From NCBI RefSeq assembly GCF_001262715.1, contig NZ_CP012328.1:992001-1056000 (forward strand): 64,000 nucleotides of DNA. The letters are read 5' to 3'. The position numbers and the translations under genes are program-made. Below, piece after piece: positions 54,322-64,000 of this stretch. Each line of letters opens with the position of its first letter. The stretch's first letter is position 1. Below the pieces are notes generated by a model, which had not been told where the DNA came from, did no database searches, and saw only the letters and a program-made list of their open reading frames with translations. Origin of the DNA: Spiroplasma turonicum (GTDB taxonomy: Bacteria; Bacillota_I; Bacilli_A; Mycoplasmatales; Mycoplasmataceae).

Positions 54322-54687
54322 TTATTTTTTTGATTCTAATGCTTTTTTTGAAGTTTCTACTAAAACCTCAAATTGTTTTGGTTCGTGAATTGCTAATTCT
54401 GAAAGCATTTTTCTATTAATTTCAACTCCAGATACTTTAAGACCATTCATAAATTTTGAATAACTTAAACCTAAAGGTCTAACAGCAGCATTTATACGGA
54501 TTATTCATAATTTTCTAAAATCTCTTTTTCTTAGTTTACGACCAACAAAAGCATAAGCCATTGAGCGAACTACTTGTTCATGAGCTTTTTTATAATGGGT
54601 TTTTTTAGTTCCATAATAACCTTTTGCTCTTTTTATTCAACGTTTTCTTCTTGCTCTTGTAACTTTACCAAATTTAACTCTTGCCAT
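54322..54687 (-). CDS. rplT: Ribosomal protein L20
   Basis: 121 aa. It binds 23S rRNA in early 50S assembly and usually represses its own operon. [14 protein letters not shown] and the [20 protein letters not shown] and [18 protein letters not shown] boxes are typical. TGA Trp codons (RKRWIKR, LWIIR) hide it from standard gene finders. Third gene of infC-rpmI-rplT. Confidence 0.95.
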
Positions 54688-54703
54688 AAATTATACTCCT
54701 TTA

Positions 54704-54898
54704 TTAATTTTGTAATAATCCATCTAATCTTTTTAGATCACTATCAGATATAAATGTTGATTTCTTTAAATGTCTTTTTTGTTTTGTTGATTTATTTTGT
54801 GCTAAGTGAGATCTGTAAGCTTTTGCACGTTTTAATTTACCTGCACCATTTTTCTTAACTCTTTTTGCTAATGCGCTTTTTGTTTTCATTTTTGGCAT
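54704..54898 (-). CDS. rpmI: Ribosomal protein L35
   Basis: 64 aa. [23 protein letters not shown] and the [12 protein letters not shown] box are L35. It lies between infC and rplT, gaps of 25 and 16 bp. Confidence 0.96.
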   Translation of the reverse strand: MPKMKTKSALAKRVKKNGAGKLKRAKAYRSHLAQNKSTKQKRHLKKSTFISDSDLKRLDGLLQN

Positions 54899-54923
54899 GT
54901 CTAATTTCCTCCTTTATTTGTTT

Positions 54924-55454
54924 TTAAGGTTTTTTGGGCACAATATACATATCTAGAAATCTAGTATTTAGTTTTGCATCTTTTTCAACTTTTGCTAAAT
55001 CTTCAACTTTTGCAAAAAATTTATTCAAGGTTTCTTTACCAAGTTCTTGATATGTAATTTCTCTACCTTTAAATTTTAATGAAACTTTGACTCTATCTCC
55101 AGCTTCTAGAAACTCTCTTGCTTTTCTAGCTTTAGTATCTAAATCATGCTCTCCTATACCAACAGTGAGCCTAATTTCCTTATTTTCTACTTTTACTTGA
55201 TTTTTTTTATTTTCTCTTTGTTTTCTTTTTTGCTCGTACTTATGTTTCCCATAATCAAGTATTTTTGCTATTGCTGTTGAATTATCTTGCATACCTACTT
55301 GCATAAGGTCTAAACCTTGTTCTTCGGCCATTTTTAATGCTTCAAACTTATTTAAAGGACCTATTTTTTGACCATCTTGGTCAATAACTAGGATTTGTCT
55401 TGCTCTAATGTCTTTGTTAACAAAGTCACTTTTATTGTTTTTTATTTCTGCCAT
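54924..55454 (-). CDS. infC: Translation initiation factor IF-3
   Basis: 176 aa. It keeps subunits apart and checks the start codon. NKDIRARQILVIDQDGQKIG, DLMQVG, the Lys-rich linker and VSLKFKGREITYQELG are typical. ATG 55454 after GGAGG. First gene of the operon. A structured leader with a terminator precedes it. Its fidelity role may matter for unusual starts elsewhere in this genome. Confidence 0.96.
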   Translation of the reverse strand: MAEIKNNKSDFVNKDIRARQILVIDQDGQKIGPLNKFEALKMAEEQGLDLMQVGMQDNSTAIAKILDYGKHKYEQKRKQRENKKNQVKVENKEIRLTVGIGEHDLDTKARKAREFLEAGDRVKVSLKFKGREITYQELGKETLNKFFAKVEDLAKVEKDAKLNTRFLDMYIVPKKP

Positions 55455-55467
55455 TTAACCTCCAAAA

Positions 55468-55580
55468 AATAAAAAAATGTGCCTTAAAAAACTAGGAGCA
55501 CATTAACTATTATTTTTATATAAAAGAATAAAGTTATACCATTTCCTATAAGTAATGGTGAGCAATGTGCGCTACTTTTT
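55468..55580 (-). promoter_or_regulatory. infC-operon leader with attenuator (L20-type)
   Basis: A hairpin AATGTGC ... GGCACATT followed by a run of T ends the leader, 20 bp before infC. Upstream GCACATT (55564-55570) can pair with AATGTGC instead, giving an antiterminator choice; ACCATT ... AATGGT forms a third stem. Binding by L20 is known in Firmicutes; here inferred. Confidence 0.7.
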
Positions 55581-55854
55581 TAACAATATTATTATAATAT
55601 TTTTTTATATAATGTAAATAGTTTTTTAATATTTTTTTTATTAAGCAAAAATGAAGTTAAAAAAGAGTATAAATTTAAAGTTTATTGTTTATATTTAAAA
55701 ATCTTTTTAGTAATATAGTTTTTTAAATCTTTATTTTAAACAAATTTGAAAACTTATAGTTCTTAATAATTTTAAATAATAAAAAAATTTATAAATATTA
55801 GTTATTTATAAATTTATAATATTTTATATTGATATTTATATATTTTACAAGATT
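55581..55854. other. AT-rich intergenic stretch
   Basis: About 270 bp, almost pure A and T. No ORF, hairpin terminator or promoter that I could support. It separates the infC leader from the surface-protein region. Confidence 0.5.
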
Positions 55855-57972
55855 TTAGAGATCAATTATTCCTTCTAGATAAGATTTAATTTTTGACAAT
55901 ACACTTTCAATATCATCATCAAAAAATAAAATTCTATGGTTTATGTTTTTATAATCTATATAATCATAATAAAATCTTTTTGAAATTTTGTTTTTTAAAA
56001 TATTATCTATATTTAAAGAAGATTTTATTGAATTTAATGCTAATTCAAAAGATGGAAAATATAAATAATCATTAGGTTTATTTATATTTTTTATTTTATA
56101 AACTAAATATCTACCATCTGAAATTATTGAGTCAAATGATTTTTTGAAGTTTAAATTCCAAGTTTTTATTTCATTATTATTTACTAATTTAGATTCTAAA
56201 TAAATTTTGTTTTGCATTTTTCTTATGACATCTTCTTCACTTTCGCCAGAAACTTCTGTGTTACCAAAGACATCATATGCAATATATTGTTTTTTTAAAG
56301 TTCTTTTACCATTAATAAAAGCTTTTTCCTTCGCTTCTTCCATACTTCCAGATAATTTATTACCTTCTCTATTTGAAAAGAGCATATCATAAGATTGAAA
56401 GTATTTTACAAAACTATTAATGCCATTATTTAGAGGAAGAAATGTATCTAGTTCTTTTTCATTTACATATAAACCAGGGTTTAATTCATATTTAATTTCA
56501 TCATCAATTCATTTACCATTCTCTTTTATTTTTTCTTTTCTAATATTAAAATCGCTAATACTTTGTAATATTGTGTAATTCTTACCTATTCCATTGTTTA
56601 GTTTATATACTAAATCTTTTTTTACAGTTTCATTTATATTATATATATTATTCCCTTTTAAAATATCAGCATAGGTCAATCTTTTATTAGAATTTTCTGC
56701 AAAATTAGTTAAAACTTTTTGAAAATAATTATCAAAAAATATATCAAATAGTTTTGTTTTTTCTTCTTGAGTTATATCATTTACACCGTATCTTAAAGGT
56801 AAATCACTTAAAACTCCTAAAACATTGGTTTTATTTTCTTTATCTTTTTTGTTAAGATAAACTTTTGCAGATGAAATAGTATCATCATGATAATTATAAA
56901 AATCAAAACTTGGGTTATTTTTACCAAAACCATATGACCATTTAGGCATTAATATAATAGTTACTTTTTCAACTCTATTATATTGATTTAAAATTTCTAT
57001 ATCTCTTTTTCAATAACGCCTACCTATTGATCAAGTTCCTTCTGAACCACTTGTATCTCACTTAGATATGTCCTTAAAATCTTTTATCATTTCAAAATTT
57101 GAAGAATATTTATTTGCAAACCTTATTTTATATGACTCATTATTTGAACCATAATATATTTTTTGAGTTCCATTTTGATTAACTCGAAACTCGTTATTTC
57201 CAGTTGGGGTTATAGTAAGTGAATTTTCGGAATCTATATCAATTACATCTGAAAAATATTTTGACATAAAATCTGGATTTAAAAAATCTTTAACATTGCT
57301 TCTAAAGTCACTAATTGTTCCTGCAAATGAGTAAGGATTAATTAATTTCGTACCATTTAAACTTTTATTAATATTTACATTTAAGCCTTCTTCAAATGAT
57401 GCTAATAAGTTTTCTATATCATCAATATTAAAAGCATTATAATAATAGCCATTAACCATATAAAATATTGAATTATATATACTTAGCTTTTCTTTTTCAT
57501 ATAATTTTGCTTCTTCTGGTGTACTAAATCATTTTATACTATCATAACTATATTTTTCTTTTATATTTCCTTTATTAACATATGTATTTAGCGCATCAGA
57601 ACTTGATAAAGTTGCATTATTGAAAACATCTCTAAATACTTGTTTACTATTATTTGTATCTAAATCATAAATTTTGTTTTCGTCCAAAATTGAATTCTCA
57701 TAATCTTTAATTATTTTTGAGGGGTTAGATGATGTATATACTTTATCTATGTAAGATTTTCCCAATATGTATTCATTTAATGAATTTTCACTATAAAATC
57801 TTTGCCCATCATAATCGTTATAATTAACACTACCTATATACTTTTTGTTAGTTAAAATATCTTCTTTAAGTTTTTCATAATAATCATTATCATTCGTATT
57901 CTTAACTAAAGTAGACACTCCGCAACCAGTTATAGAAGTAACTGCGCAAAAACTTAATACTAATTTTAACAT
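55855..57972 (-). CDS. Large lipoprotein, partner of the 913-aa membrane protein
   Basis: 705 aa in one frame over TGA codons at 56386-56508, 56950-57057 and 57460-57528. The short signal ends in SITGC, a lipobox. It is rich in Asn, Lys and Tyr and carries several short segments of the pattern aromatic-x-[ST]-x-x-E-A/S (FSTPEEAKLY, FPSFELALNS). It lies 22 bp after the upstream 913-aa gene, so the two are an operon. The only assigned feature is the signal; function unknown. GGAGG before ATG 57972. Confidence 0.75.
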
Positions 57973-57994
57973 TTGTTTAATTCCTCCATTCTGT

Positions 57995-60736
57995 TTAATT
58001 TCACATTCTTAAAACTTCTGTTGAATCCTTAATTCAATTGTTAAAATCCAACTCATTGATAAATTGTTCATCTTCAAATGTGTAAACATGAGTTGAATTA
58101 TCGTTTTGAATTTCTTCCACTTGTAAATGATTTTTTAAATATTTCCATGCTTGTAGATATGTTAAAAAATATAAAAACTTACCGTAAAATTTTAATTCAT
58201 AAATATCATATTTGAAGTTATCTATTTCTTTTAGCTCATCATATATCATAGTTGTAAATAAGTCAGATGAAATAACAAGTTTATTATCAACCAATTCATT
58301 TTGTTTTATTAAACCCTTAATACTTTCTAATGAGTTTGAATAAATTTTTTTGCCATTTTCGGTATTGTAATAATATAATTTATTATAATTTGATTCGTTA
58401 TTTACTTTTTTATCCAAACTATTTAAAGCAGCTTCTCTTGTTTCAAAGTAATCTCCAAAACCATCTAAATAATATTGTTTTTTGTTTTTTTCATAAAATT
58501 TATTAAATAAATCTTCAATAAATAATTCTCTACTTTCAGAAACTTTTATGTCATATTTACTTCTTGATATACAACTATCATCGACATTATTAGTTTGACA
58601 AACCGGTTTTAAGTTTAAATAATAAAATGAATTATCAATACCCGATGTTAAAAGTTTTCTAGTTTCAACATAATATTCTGGATTTTTGTACATATCTCTT
58701 TTTAAATCTTCAATTGCATTATTCTTATCAATATAATATTTACCTTTGTACTCTCATACTTTTGTTGTTTCTTGGTCATCATTAGATTTCATATAGTCTA
58801 AGGGAGCATTGAATAATTTTATTATTTGATTATTAAATTTGGGAGAATTAAATTCAAAACCAAATATTGGCATTTTATAAACTATTGTATTGTAGAATAA
58901 AGATTGATAACTATCAATCTTAGCTTCATAGGTATTTAAAGATACAAAACTAAATATTTTACCTAAATTTCATACTTTGCTTATTAATTCTAAAACTAAA
59001 AGAGGTGCCACCCTTCCTTGGACATGGCTTTTAGTGTTTAAATTATCACTCTTTTCACCAAAAGATTTTAAAACAAAACCTAAATTATCCTGTAATAAAG
59101 ACGCTGCCTTAAACTCGTTTTGACTATTTATTTTAGATAATTTATCATTATTTTTTTCTTTATTTGTTTTTAACTCATTTATACTCCCTAATAAATCACT
59201 TATACCACTAATACCATCCATTATACTATCTATAATACCCAAAATATTTTTGGATAATTTAAATATCTTATTGGATATTGTATTATGTGTATAAAATGTT
59301 TGTGTGTTTATAAAAAGACTGTATATATAATCAAATGATATATCTTCATCTAATAATGAGTCGATGCCACCATCTATGTCTTTAAATAAAGTTTCAACTA
59401 CATCAGGTTTGGTTTTTAAAACATTTACAACTAATTCCTTTATTATTTTCTCAAGTTCTAAATTATTATAGGATTCAATAGGAAAAACTTTATTTCTGTT
59501 TAATAATCTTTTTAATGATATCAAAAACTTATGGAACTGAGATAGATCATTGTTTTCAATATTATCTAAACCTACTGAGAAATCATCAATTATTGGATCA
59601 TTAAATAAACTAACTACCTTATCAAACTTTTCTGTATCTATTTTAAATTCTACATTTAAATAATTAAGATACTTTTGTAAATTATAATCTTTATCTTTTT
59701 CATTATTAAAAATAAATTTATATATTAAATTAAACATTTCTATTCCCGCAACCAGACTAAGTGGTGTTAGAAAGGCATTTACATCATACGATTCATTTTT
59801 TTCAAATTTTAATGATGCAAGATTTTCACTAGTTTCTACATACTTTGGCCCTGTATAAAAGCCATAAATGTCAGTTTTTGGCTGAGTAATTCAATATGCG
59901 CTTTTGTTTGCATTTGCAATTGATTTAATATTTTTATTTATTAAATTGTCATCAATTTTTGTTGTTGCTAAATTGTATTCAGAAAGATTGTAATAACTGA
60001 ATTCATTTCCATTATATTCAAACCCTGATTTTATATAATCTCTTAACCATGATTTAATATCATCTTTAGTCGTACATAAATTGTCTTGTAAGTAGCAATC
60101 TTTTTTTGCATTTGTGCTATTTTTTAATTCTTCTTCTATTGTTCCTTTATAATAACTTTGTGCTGAAAACAAGTTATCAAACTCTTTACCATCTACTTTA
60201 TAGCTAATGTTATAACTATTTTCATAAGTATTAAGCGCTTCTTCTTTAGCTAAATAAGCACTGCCATTTTTACCTCTATAAACATTTTTTTGTAATTCAT
60301 TTTCACTAGTTACAACACTACTTGATAATTCACCCTCTGAATTTATAGTGTAATTTGAAGGGTTTCTTAATGTATTCTTTTTATTTATATTAAATTTTTT
60401 TAATATCTCATTATTTAATTTAGATGTATTTTGATATATTTTATTATCTAAAATATAGCTTTTTGTTTTATAGTTATAATTTTCTATTATTGAATTATTA
60501 TAAGCATAATTTTTAACTTCAGTTTCGTTCTTAAATATAATATTATTAAATTTATAAACATCATAATAATTTGTATTTGATTTTATTGTCAATAAAAGAG
60601 TTGTTAATATACTTAATAAAAGAATCGTTGACATTATTGAAAATAATATAATTTTTTTAATTTTTTTGCTTTTATCACTTTTAGTAGATAATAATTTATC
60701 AACTAAGACAGAATATGCATTTTTTATTTTTTTCAT
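57995..60736 (-). CDS. Large surface-exposed membrane protein
   Basis: 913 aa. One signal-anchor helix (residues ~27-51, SIMSTILLLSILTTLLLTI) follows a basic N-terminus; the remainder is soluble and probably outside. It contains at least six short repeats of the form YxFxxxxEALNxx, such as FETREAALNSL and YLAKEEALNTY, often before an aromatic strand. The frame is broken by TGA codons at 58694-58969, 59738-59890 and 58034. Its C-terminus (RMWN) is followed by the 705-aa lipoprotein gene. Unknown function; I do not recognise an adhesin or enzyme. GGAGGAAG precedes ATG 60736. Confidence 0.7.
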
Positions 60737-61492
60737 AACTTCCTCCTACTTTTATAATATAATAAAAATAAAATAATTTTTATAAATATTAAAAATTTTG
60801 GAGAAAATACCGGTTTTTTTTACAATGAAAGAGTCTTTTTAACATTAAATTTGTTTTCTTTATCCATTTAGTTGTGACAATAAAAATGAATATTGTGGAA
60901 TTATATATTAAAATTCAAAAAAAGTAAAAATACTAAGATCTTCAACAAGGGATTATTTGGAAAAGTAATTAACTTATAGAAAATAGTTTAAAAAAGAATG
61001 GCACGGAAAATAGATTTAATGAACAAATTTTTTTATAATAATGATATTTTAAAATAACAATTCTCCTTTTAAGTAATTAATTTGTTATGAACAGGATAAT
61101 TATAAGATATACAATAAGTCATAAACTTAAATTTTTAAAAGAAAAAATGTAAGTAATATTATATTTATATAGATTTACCATATAAATGAATTGAAAAAAA
61201 TAGCATAATTTATTAAATAATATTTATATATATTGTAATATGTAAATATAAAAATTTTTTAAAAGTTGTGACATAATAAAAAATACATTAAACAAAACAA
61301 ATATTAAACAACTATTTTAATTATAAATTATATTAATTTTAATTATTCTACTTACCTTAATTTTTATTTTGTAAAATCAAGCTGTTTATATATTGTATTT
61401 TATTCAAATATTATTTAGAGACTACTCTTTACCTAATGAAATATAAATCTATTAAATAATATAAATTTATAATTTTATTTTCTTAGTAATTA
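60737..61492. other. Long AT-rich region, no gene
   Basis: Only short ORFs. About 60960-61060 is less AT-biased and gives broken coding-looking fragments (for example FNKGLFGKVINL, KKNGTENRFNEQ in different frames), possibly remains of a decayed gene. A TATAAT-bearing element lies at 60747-60760 upstream of the 913-aa gene. Confidence 0.35.
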
Positions 61493-62082
61493 TAAAGTTT
61501 TTATAATATAATAAAAACGTAATTATTATTGTAAATATTATAAAAAATGGAAAAAATACTACGGAGGTTACAATGAAAAAATTACTTTTAACAATTTCAT
61601 CATTTACTTTAATAACATCTTTTTCTTTTAATGCAATTAGTTGTAGTAATGAAAAGGATTGATTTGAAATTATATATGATCACCCAAAAACAATGGAAGA
61701 ATTAAAATCTCAAGCTGAATATTATTTAGAGAAAGAATTAGATTATAGAGAAGAATTTAAAAAAGATGCAATAAAAGACGGTATGGAAAATGGGTCTAGT
61801 TATGATTATGTTTATAATAATGATAATTGACAAAAAAGAACTATTTTCACTTTTACTAGAGCATGGTGTTATGGATATGAAATGTATAAGCTAGATAATA
61901 ATTTACAATATTTAACTTTAGAATCAAAAAAGTACAATGAAGCTTATTCTATTCGAACAGTGGATGAAGAAAGTTTTAAAGGTTATTATGAATCTTATCA
62001 AAAAGAAAATGAATTTCCTTATCCTAATAAAAAATACTTCAATTATTTAGAAATGGCATATAATTGAAGTATTGAGAAGTAA
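61493..62082 (+). repeat. Tandem duplication, copy 1
   Basis: 61493-62082 and 62473-63062 are ~90% identical at offset 980 bp, including ~80 bp upstream with TATAATATAATAAAAACG and the ribosome site. Each copy carries one small lipoprotein gene. The spacer between the two is not duplicated. Confidence 0.9.
61573..62082 (+). CDS. Small lipoprotein, duplicate A
   Basis: 169 aa. Signal MKKLLLTISSF, then AISC with lipobox Cys24. The mature part is acidic and Tyr-rich: KTMEELKSQAEYYLEKELDY, DGMENGSSYDY, ESKKYNEAYSIRT, and NWSIEK at the end. One Cys in WCYGYEMY is conserved in both copies. TGA Trp codons at 61660-61670 and elsewhere hide most of it. Start after CGGAGG. The next gene is its own duplicate. 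Unknown function; no related gene in this window. Confidence 0.82.
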
Positions 62083-62133
62083 CTTAATTATTTTTATAAA
62101 ATAAGTTTTTAATAATAGGTTATCTTATCCCAT

Positions 62134-62170
62134 AATACAAGATTTAATAAATGATCTTGTATTTTTCTTT
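62134..62170 (+). terminator. Terminator of duplicate A
   Basis: AATACAAGAT, loop, ATCTTGTATT then TTTCTTTTTTT: strong rho-independent terminator, 52 bp after the stop. Confidence 0.85.
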
Positions 62171-62472
62171 TTTTATTAAATATTATTAATTTTAAGACCA
62201 AAAAAATTTTATATTGAAGGAAAATTGAATTTAATTTATTGAAAAAAGAATAAAAAATAAATTAAAAAATATTCCTAAAGAAATTTTTTTGAATATTTTA
62301 TTAAGCATTTTATTAGTTTGGGTTTAAACTTTTGTCATATATTTTATATCAAATAAACGAATTATTAAAAATCAGACGTTATTTAAATATTGTTTAAATG
62401 TTGTTTTATAGCATAATGAATTATCATTTAATTAATAATTTAATTATATAATTTATTTCCATACTACATTAT
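62171..62472. other. Spacer between the duplicated genes
   Basis: About 300 bp, AT-rich, with no ORF of note; it holds no copy of the terminator or gene. Confidence 0.4.
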
Positions 62473-63062
62473 TAAAGTTTTTATAATATAATAAAAACGT
62501 AATTATTATTGTAAATATTATAAAAATTGGAAAAAATACTACGGAGGTTACAATGAAAAAATTACTTTTAACAATTTCATCATTTATTTTAATAACATCA
62601 TTTTCCTTTAATGCAATTAGCTGTAGTAATGAAAAGGATTGATTTGAAATTATATATGATCACCCAAAAACAATGGAAGAATTAAAATCTCAGGCAGAAT
62701 ATTATTTAGAGAAAGAATTAGATTATAAAGAAGAATTTAAAAAAGATGCAATAAAAGACGGCATGGAAAATGGGTCTAGTTATGATTATTATTATAATAA
62801 TGATAATTGACAAAAAAGAAATATTTTCACTTTTACTCGATTAATTTGTTATGGATATGAAATGTATAAGCTAGATAATAAATTACAAAATTTAAAACTA
62901 GAATCAAAAAAGTATAATGAATATTATAGTATTAGAACACTGGATGAAGAAGATTTTAAAGGTTATTATGAATTATTTGAAAAAGAAGAAGAGTTTCCTT
63001 ATTATAATAAAAAGTATGATAGTTATTTAGATTTAGCATATAATTGAAGTATTGGAAAGTAA
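62473..63062 (+). repeat. Tandem duplication, copy 2
   Basis: Second copy of the unit at 61493-62082, offset 980 bp. Confidence 0.9.
62553..63062 (+). CDS. Small lipoprotein, duplicate B
   Basis: 169 aa. Same signal, lipobox Cys24 and length as duplicate A; about 85% identical. Changes cluster in the C-terminal half (for example AWC to LIC, and YPNKKYFN to YYNKKYDS), while the signal and first 60 residues are nearly constant. TGA Trp codons are shared. The same CGGAGG site. This looks like a recent duplication diverging at the surface. Confidence 0.82.
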
Positions 63063-63511
63063 ATAGGATATTTACTAATAATTTATAATTTAATTATATA
63101 ATTATAAAAATTGTTTAAAAAGTTATAATATAATACTCTAACAGAATCACTAGATTAATGATACAAAGAGTAGTTTTTTACATTTTAAGAATACATTAGA
63201 AAATTTCAATAATTTTTGAATAGGTTTAGTCAGTTTGTTGTTAAAATAAATTTTACAAACTTACATATATTACAAAAAAAGAACTAAATATTATAAATTT
63301 TTTAAGTAATTTCAAGTTTAATTATTTATTCAATTTTATATTAAAGAAGATAAAAATGGAAAAGAGGATATTTTGTAAAAATCTATGGATGGTTTTCATA
63401 GTGATAAAATGCTTATTTGATTAAAAAATTTGATAGAAAGTAATTGTCATCAATTTAAAAATATATTAACTAAATAAATTTTAATGAAATAAATTTTTAA
63501 AATAACATTTT
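63063..63511. other. AT-rich region, no gene
   Basis: No convincing gene. A weak hairpin with T-run at ~63132-63178 (ACTCT ... AGAGT) may end duplicate B's transcript. At 63380-63480 a 30-residue reading frame (GFHSDKMLIWLKNLIES) may be a remnant of a larger gene. Confidence 0.35.
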
Positions 63512-63558
63512 ACAAAAATAAAGGGTGCATTTATAATTTATGCACCTTTTATTTTTGT
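63512..63558. terminator. Terminator of ridA
   Basis: ACAAAAATAAAGGGTGCAT, loop, ATGCACCTTTTATTTTTGT: a long hairpin after ridA with A and T runs both sides. Confidence 0.85.
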
Positions 63559-63583
63559 AAAACTTAAATATACGTATAACTTA

Positions 63584-63958
63584 CTACTTAAATGCAGTTA
63601 CCTCAATTTCTATTAAACCGTTTTTTGGTAAAGTTTTTACTGCAAATGTAGATCTTGCTGGTTTATGTTCACCAAAAAAGTTGCCATAAATTTCATTTAC
63701 AATACTAAAATTATCCATATCAGATAATAATATAGTTGTTTTAACAACATTATTTTTAGAATAACCAGCCTCATTAAGCACATTCTCTATGTTTAATAAT
63801 GATTGTTTAGTTTGTTCTTCAATATTATTTTTTAACTCTGAAGTATTTGGGTCCATACCCAATTGTCCTGATAAAAATAAGAAGCCATTATCTGTTTTAA
63901 TAGCTTGAGAATAAGGTCCTAACGCTTTAGGAGCACTATTTGAATTTATAATTTTCAT
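63584..63958 (-). CDS. ridA: RidA-family enamine/imine deaminase
   Basis: 124 aa. It hydrolyses reactive 2-aminoacrylate and similar imines. APKALGPYSQAI opens the protein; FLSGQLG, VKTTILLSDM and the PARSTFAVKTLP box with the active Arg are intact. No TGA. Start in TAATG, overlapping the stop of an upstream gene. Terminator follows. Confidence 0.94.
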   Translation of the reverse strand: MKIINSNSAPKALGPYSQAIKTDNGFLFLSGQLGMDPNTSELKNNIEEQTKQSLLNIENVLNEAGYSKNNVVKTTILLSDMDNFSIVNEIYGNFFGEHKPARSTFAVKTLPKNGLIEIEVTAFK

Positions 63959-64000
63959 TATTTATATATTTCCTCCAAAAAATTTTTTTCAATAACATCA
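63958..64000 (-). CDS. 3' end of an upstream gene (window edge)
   Basis: An open frame of 13 codons ends in TAA at 63958-63960 (DVIEKNFLEEIYK), overlapping the ridA ATG by one base. It contains the GGAGG ribosome site of ridA. A helical C-terminus is plausible; identity cannot be told. Confidence 0.4.
   Translation of the reverse strand, partial: DVIEKNFLEEIYK

Noticed and set aside
63360-63480. Small ORFs of 22 and 30 codons near the window end
   Set aside because: No ribosome site and no motif; listed only as possible remnants.
1-64000. Many apparent pseudogenes broken by TGA
   Set aside because: The breaks fall on conserved Trp positions (for example in Der, S2, L20 and pyrophosphatase), so they reflect genetic code 4.

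Overview
The window is very AT-rich and reads UGA as tryptophan. Dozens of conserved genes (der, rpsB, tsf, uvrC, ftsK, trpS, pepO, ispG) are intact only if in-frame TGA codons are translated, usually at positions that are Trp in the family. This is genetic code 4 of the Mollicutes. An mreB gene in a wall-less lineage, together with RecU, the MEP-pathway enzyme IspG, ECF transporter parts and many lipoproteins, points to Spiroplasma or a very close relative. The species cannot be told from this window. No rRNA, tRNA, CRISPR array, intact insertion sequence or prophage was seen.

Layout. 1-10640 is a surface and transport region: two lipoprotein plus ABC-permease pairs, a membrane-anchored HEXXH protease and NADH oxidase. 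10689-15920 holds purine nucleoside phosphorylase, a fructose-type PTS IIABC with an odd lysine-rich tail, a small membrane protein, RecU and a DnaD-like protein. 15970-25513 is housekeeping: HU, gpsA, der, cmk, a tail-anchored protein, ferredoxin, mreB, two ECF S-components, pyrophosphatase and GlpX. 25625-36959 has an M13 peptidase; an operon of a HEPN-like protein, scpA, scpB, rluB and yebC; ispG; two large membrane proteins; and frr with pyrH. 37123-46400 carries a membrane protein, tsf, rpsB, a ferritin, a membrane J-domain protein, the rplU-prp-rpmA operon, a bacteriocin-like double-glycine peptide, rsmI, greA and uvrC. 46448-55454 has ftsK, a catalytically dead RNase J, a rhodanese, a degenerate EIIB-like protein, nadK, trpS and infC-rpmI-rplT behind a structured leader. 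55855-64000 is a fast-evolving surface region: a 913-aa membrane protein with a 705-aa lipoprotein, a tandem-duplicated small lipoprotein, long non-coding stretches and ridA.

Genes that work together. ScpA and ScpB are two parts of the SMC complex. Prp trims the N-terminus of L27 and lies between L21 and L27, as in Firmicutes. The small ferredoxin is a plausible electron donor for IspG. The ECF S-components and both permeases need ATPase subunits that are not in the window.

The best candidates for something little described are the GG-leader peptide at 42906-43184, which appears to start with ATA; the repeat-tailed L21; the HEPN-like protein next to scpA; and the paired large surface proteins at 55855-60736.
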